A stretch of DNA of 40,759 nt, from the IMG/VR virus record IMGVR_UViG_3300028653_000004, positions 1 to 40,759 of that record. One strand, given 5' to 3'. How positions within the stretch are numbered: the first letter of the stretch is position 1; each line of letters begins with the position of its first letter. The DNA is from a virus. The notes below the pieces were generated by a model. It was not told the DNA's origin. It worked only from the letters and a program-made list of their open reading frames with translations, and did no database searches. Below, one piece after another: positions 38,576-40,759 of the stretch. The position numbers were made by a program, and so were the translations under genes.

Positions 38576-38869
38576 ATGATAAGCATCGTTGGAGTCGATT
38601 TCCAAACGCACGAGATTCGAAACGTCTCTCCGCAATGGCGCGCTGCGCTCATCCAGTGGCAGCACGACGCGCCGGACGACAAAATGTATTGTTCATTGCA
38701 CGGGAAATGTGAGCCCATCTCGCTCTACGTACCTGAGTCCATCGCGTACAAACGCGACCGAATCGAAGAGCAGCAGTCGCTCTGCGGCGCAATGGAGGAT
38801 GAAGACAGGCGGCGTATCGAACGCGACATCGCCGCCGGGGCAAGGTGCCGCAACAAGCACGGAGGATAA
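38576..38869 (+). CDS. Hypothetical protein (97 aa)
   Basis: The start is supported by a strong GGAGGTGA sequence, exceptional in this genome. The protein begins MISIVGVDFQTHEIRNVSPQWRAAL, has CSLHGKC (a possible Cys-His-Cys metal site) and an acidic-to-basic helical tail. It may be synthesised at a high or switchable level. Role unknown. Confidence 0.65.
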   Translation: MISIVGVDFQTHEIRNVSPQWRAALIQWQHDAPDDKMYCSLHGKCEPISLYVPESIAYKRDRIEEQQSLCGAMEDEDRRRIERDIAAGARCRNKHGG

Positions 38870-38883
38870 TTCGCAAAGCTGAC

Positions 38884-38903
38884 GGGGCGCAGCCGCTCGC
38901 CCC
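38884..38903 (+). other. 6-bp GC hairpin
   Basis: GGGGCG(CAGCCGCT)CGCCCC after the 97-aa gene, with no U-run; probably an mRNA structure rather than a terminator. Confidence 0.5.
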
Positions 38904-38912
38904 ACACTTTCT

Positions 38913-39173
38913 ATGACCACCAATAAAAAACACGTGATGGTCCCGGTCGAGTGGTTGGAGGGGCTCGACAATATCGTCGCTCACATTGAGAAGGCATACA
39001 GTACCAACCGCATCATTGAGATTCGCGAGTGTGTGAATCACCTTATCGGCTTCACGCGCTCAGTTAAGTCTCTCCTTCCTGCCCTCAAGCGCGAGAAAAG
39101 CGACGAGCGCACCCTCACCATTGACGAAGCGATTGCACAAATTAAAGCGCGAAAACATGCTAACCGTAACTGA
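38913..39173 (+). CDS. Hypothetical protein (86 aa)
   Basis: Helical protein beginning MTTNKKHVMVPVEWLEGLDNIVAHIE, with the HMVPVEWL-type opening seen in small phage proteins. Its C-terminal 17 bases overlap the next gene. Role unknown. Confidence 0.58.
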   Translation: MTTNKKHVMVPVEWLEGLDNIVAHIEKAYSTNRIIEIRECVNHLIGFTRSVKSLLPALKREKSDERTLTIDEAIAQIKARKHANRN

Positions 39174-39357
39174 GCTGGTGGCAAACTTTAAGTTCCAATA
39201 TGGGAATGACCGGCATGTTCGCCTTCGTGATTTTTGCCTTGCTCTAATGCGCGAAGAGCGCCGGAAGAAGCCGAATGGGGCGCAAACGAAGAGGATGCGC
39301 GAGCGCATCAATGTCATCCTGGACCATGAGAACTACCCATCAACCAGACGTTTATGA
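39157..39357 (+). CDS. Hypothetical basic protein (66 aa)
   Basis: ATG at 39157 is chosen because the longer frame from 39121 lies inside the previous gene. The protein starts MLTVTELVANFKFQYGNDRHVRLRDF and is strongly basic in the middle (LMREERRKKPNGAQTKRMRER), so nucleic-acid binding is possible. The end overlaps the next ATG as ATGA. Confidence 0.58.
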   Translation: MLTVTELVANFKFQYGNDRHVRLRDFCLALMREERRKKPNGAQTKRMRERINVILDHENYPSTRRL

Positions 39358-39665
39358 AGCAGATTGTCATCAGCTTGGTCGAACAGGGGCAGCCAGTCGT
39401 CATGCAGGGGGCGGAGGAGACTACGGCCGCGCTCGGCATTTGCGCGCTGGTTAATGGAATCCCGGCTCAAGAAAAAGATTTTTCCATCGACAGTATCGCC
39501 TCAGTCCTCATGTCCGCATACCTCGTTGTCGCGCGCGACATGACGCTCTCACATCATATAGGAGCTGCGACGTGCCCGGTGTGCGTGATGCACAAAAAGT
39601 GCATCGACGATATTGAAGGGCGGCGAAAAGAGCTTCGTATTACAACGCTTAATACTCCTGAATAA
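39354..39665 (+). CDS. Hypothetical protein with CPVC motif (103 aa)
   Basis: Starts in an ATGA overlap. A hydrophobic N-terminal half (VVMQGAEETTAALGICALV) is followed by TCPVCVMHKKC, three cysteines that could bind zinc. No family is recognised. Probably translated as part of a coupled group. Confidence 0.58.
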   Translation: MKQIVISLVEQGQPVVMQGAEETTAALGICALVNGIPAQEKDFSIDSIASVLMSAYLVVARDMTLSHHIGAATCPVCVMHKKCIDDIEGRRKELRITTLNTPE

Positions 39666-39666
39666 T

Positions 39667-40032
39667 GTGGCCGGAAAAACATACGCGGAACTTAAAGAGT
39701 GGGCGCTGCGCGAGCGCCGGCGGTGGGTAGAGTCCCCACCACGCCTTGTCGGTTCCGAGCGCGACAGAATTCTTTTCGAGCGCGCGAAGAAAAAAATGTT
39801 TGCGAATTTAAAGAAGTGGGGAGAGCGGTGTTACCACCACGATATGCTCAAGAAACCTAAAATTGAATACGCCGTGGGAGACACCGCTGTCTTTATCGCC
39901 ACGCCACACACGTTTGAGTTCAATGGGCTAGCTTACTACGAGGGCGACCCGTCGTTCACGCCGCTCGTGGTGTTCGCTGCGCTGCAAAAGTTTAAGGAGC
40001 TGCGCGCGGCGCGTGAAAAAATTAATAAATGA
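39667..40032 (+). CDS. Hypothetical protein, GTG start (121 aa)
   Basis: The first in-frame start after the upstream stop is GTG at 39667, overlapping TAATGTGG; the open frame from 39613 would overlap the previous gene. The protein is charged (AELKEWALRERRRWVE) with a helical basic middle and a C-terminal domain (GDTAVFIATPHTFEFNGLAYYEGD) that looks like a small folded beta unit. Function unknown. Confidence 0.58.
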   Translation: MAGKTYAELKEWALRERRRWVESPPRLVGSERDRILFERAKKKMFANLKKWGERCYHHDMLKKPKIEYAVGDTAVFIATPHTFEFNGLAYYEGDPSFTPLVVFAALQKFKELRAAREKINK

Positions 40033-40033
40033 T

Positions 40034-40234
40034 ATGTCTAAAAAAATACTCGTGAGAACTATGGTTGCGTTGTGGCTATCGGCATTCCTGGTCGGTGCCT
40101 ACGACTATCGCGTGATGCAGAATCGCTTAGAAAAAGAAATTCGTATCTGCCAAATTGAGGTGGTCGTCCTTGAAAACGTAGTCAGCGAATGTGCGGCGAA
40201 CAGGCAGTCGTTAAACATGTGCCTGGTCCCCTAA
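40034..40234 (+). CDS. Small membrane protein (66 aa)
   Basis: MSKKILVRTMVALWLSAFLVGAY gives one N-terminal membrane helix, followed by a polar region with three cysteines (ICQIEVVVLENVVSECAANRQSLNMC). It may be a membrane-anchored early protein. ATG at 40034 has T at -1 and follows the previous stop by one base. Confidence 0.6.
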   Translation: MSKKILVRTMVALWLSAFLVGAYDYRVMQNRLEKEIRICQIEVVVLENVVSECAANRQSLNMCLVP

Positions 40235-40289
40235 CCGCGCTAGGCGCATAATTCCAGCCGATTCACTAGAATTAAAATAATTTAAGTAT
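40235..40289. other. Short gene-free gap
   Basis: No clear promoter or terminator is visible; the sequence is AT-rich toward the next start. Confidence 0.4.
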
Positions 40290-40466
40290 ATGAAAATGGA
40301 TTTCAAGAAAGACACCAAGGAAATTAAGAAAAAAGCAAAGGAACTAAATTACTCCTTGCAACAACTTCTTGAAATGGTGGCCAAGGTTTCTTTCATGGCT
40401 GGAATGTCAGAAGTGTATAAAGAAAACGAGATAGCGAAGTTAAAGAAAAAATTAAGCAAAAACTAA
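40290..40466 (+). CDS. Lysine-rich helical protein (58 aa)
   Basis: MKMDFKKDTKEIKKKAKELN and ending AKLKKKLSKN, with a hydrophobic middle (SLQQLLEMVAKVSFMAG). It is too short for the frame list's cut-off, but its TATATG start and TAATATG junction to the next gene support translation. Role unknown. Confidence 0.65.
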   Translation: MKMDFKKDTKEIKKKAKELNYSLQQLLEMVAKVSFMAGMSEVYKENEIAKLKKKLSKN

Positions 40467-40467
40467 T

Positions 40468-40759
40468 ATGACCCACCTCGTGACCTCACAACAAACAAGC
40501 GAACGCCTGGCCAAGCTCGGCGTGGAACAGATAAAAGAGCTGGCAGATAAAATCTGTGATATGACTGGATACGGTCACGCACTATGCCCGAATGACATTA
40601 TCCCCGATATCCGCCACTCCCTCGCCTCGCTTTTAACAGCGGAGATTGGGGTGCTTGAGGGAAGATTAGGAAGCTGGCCATGTCCTCATTGTGGTGGGAG
40701 CGAGGCGGTCATCCCAGAAGTCATCGAACGTTACCGCGACTTAATTAAAAGTTTAGAGT
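40468..40759 (+). CDS. 5' part of 97-aa zinc-binding protein (join-spanning)
   Basis: MTHLVTSQQTSERLAKLGVEQ followed by ICDMTGYGHALCPNDIIPD and CPHC inside the repeat. The frame is open to the last base and stops only after the join, at 112-114. Cys at three or four positions could bind zinc. Function unknown. Confidence 0.75.
   Translation, partial: MTHLVTSQQTSERLAKLGVEQIKELADKICDMTGYGHALCPNDIIPDIRHSLASLLTAEIGVLEGRLGSWPCPHCGGSEAVIPEVIERYRDLIKSLE
40648..40759. repeat. Terminal direct repeat, right copy
   Basis: Identical to 1-112. Sharing the same bases, the two ends join into one continuous genome of about 40,647 bp. Confidence 0.95.

Noticed and set aside
1-40759. Integrase or temperate lifestyle
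   Set aside because: No integrase, attachment site or immunity repressor module could be supported; the excisionase-type HTH alone is not enough.

Overview
This window is very probably the complete genome of a small tailed double-stranded DNA phage, with a unit length near 40.65 kb. The first 112 bases are repeated exactly at the end, and one small gene runs across that join, so the sequence looks like a circular or circularly permuted genome opened at an arbitrary point. Virion genes are clear: terminase, portal, scaffold, an N4-gp56-type capsid protein, internal and ejection proteins, tail adaptor, tail fibre, lysis genes. There is no integrase, and no DNA polymerase, primase, helicase or RNA polymerase that I can recognise. 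Promoters look sigma-70-like, TGA and TAA both act as stops, and Shine-Dalgarno sequences are nearly absent; instead almost every start reads T-ATG. With DUF2341/LamG surface domains this hints at an uncultivated bacterial host, perhaps Patescibacteria, but that is a guess.

Layout. The minus strand from about 29.45 kb down to 4.4 kb carries the late genes in order: terminase, portal, three large internal virion proteins, scaffold, capsid, a glycan-modification trio (two glycosyltransferases and a deacetylase), small structural proteins, a 1065-residue fibre, tail adaptor and tail proteins, membrane proteins, a papain-fold endolysin and a holin. It meets the plus-strand genes at a bidirectional terminator near 4.4 kb. 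The plus strand from about 31.3 kb round to 4.4 kb carries early and middle genes, mostly small and unknown. The recognisable ones are two DNA-binding proteins, a DUF1351-like coiled coil, an ssDNA-binding protein, a RusA resolvase, a peptide deformylase and a lone HicA-like protein.

Between the two arms lies about 1.8 kb without genes (29.45-31.3 kb). It holds DnaA boxes, a perfect parS site, a 12-bp inverted repeat, an AT-rich stretch, and a roughly 750-nt RNA-like region full of stable hairpins. I read it as a host-type replication origin and partition site plus a large ornate noncoding RNA. Because no replisome or ParB gene is visible, the phage may replicate and segregate by imitating the host chromosome.

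The most unusual part is 31.3-35.0 kb. Four consecutive gene cassettes are each bracketed by their own long complementary arms (19/19, 20/21, 18/19 and 19/25 positions), and the right arm of one abuts the left arm of the next. Each cassette starts with the same leader, CCGAGACTG(G)AAA-ATG. Just downstream, an operator-controlled promoter makes a structured leader RNA ending in TTTCCAGTCTC, the exact antisense of that cassette leader. Together these suggest a chain of mRNAs cut apart by rRNA-like processing stems and controlled by a trans-acting antisense RNA. Three more structured RNA regions follow (35.7-36.1 and 38.05-38.57 kb), one closed by a perfect 20-bp stem. Late in the plus arm lie replication and recombination helpers, then the deformylase.
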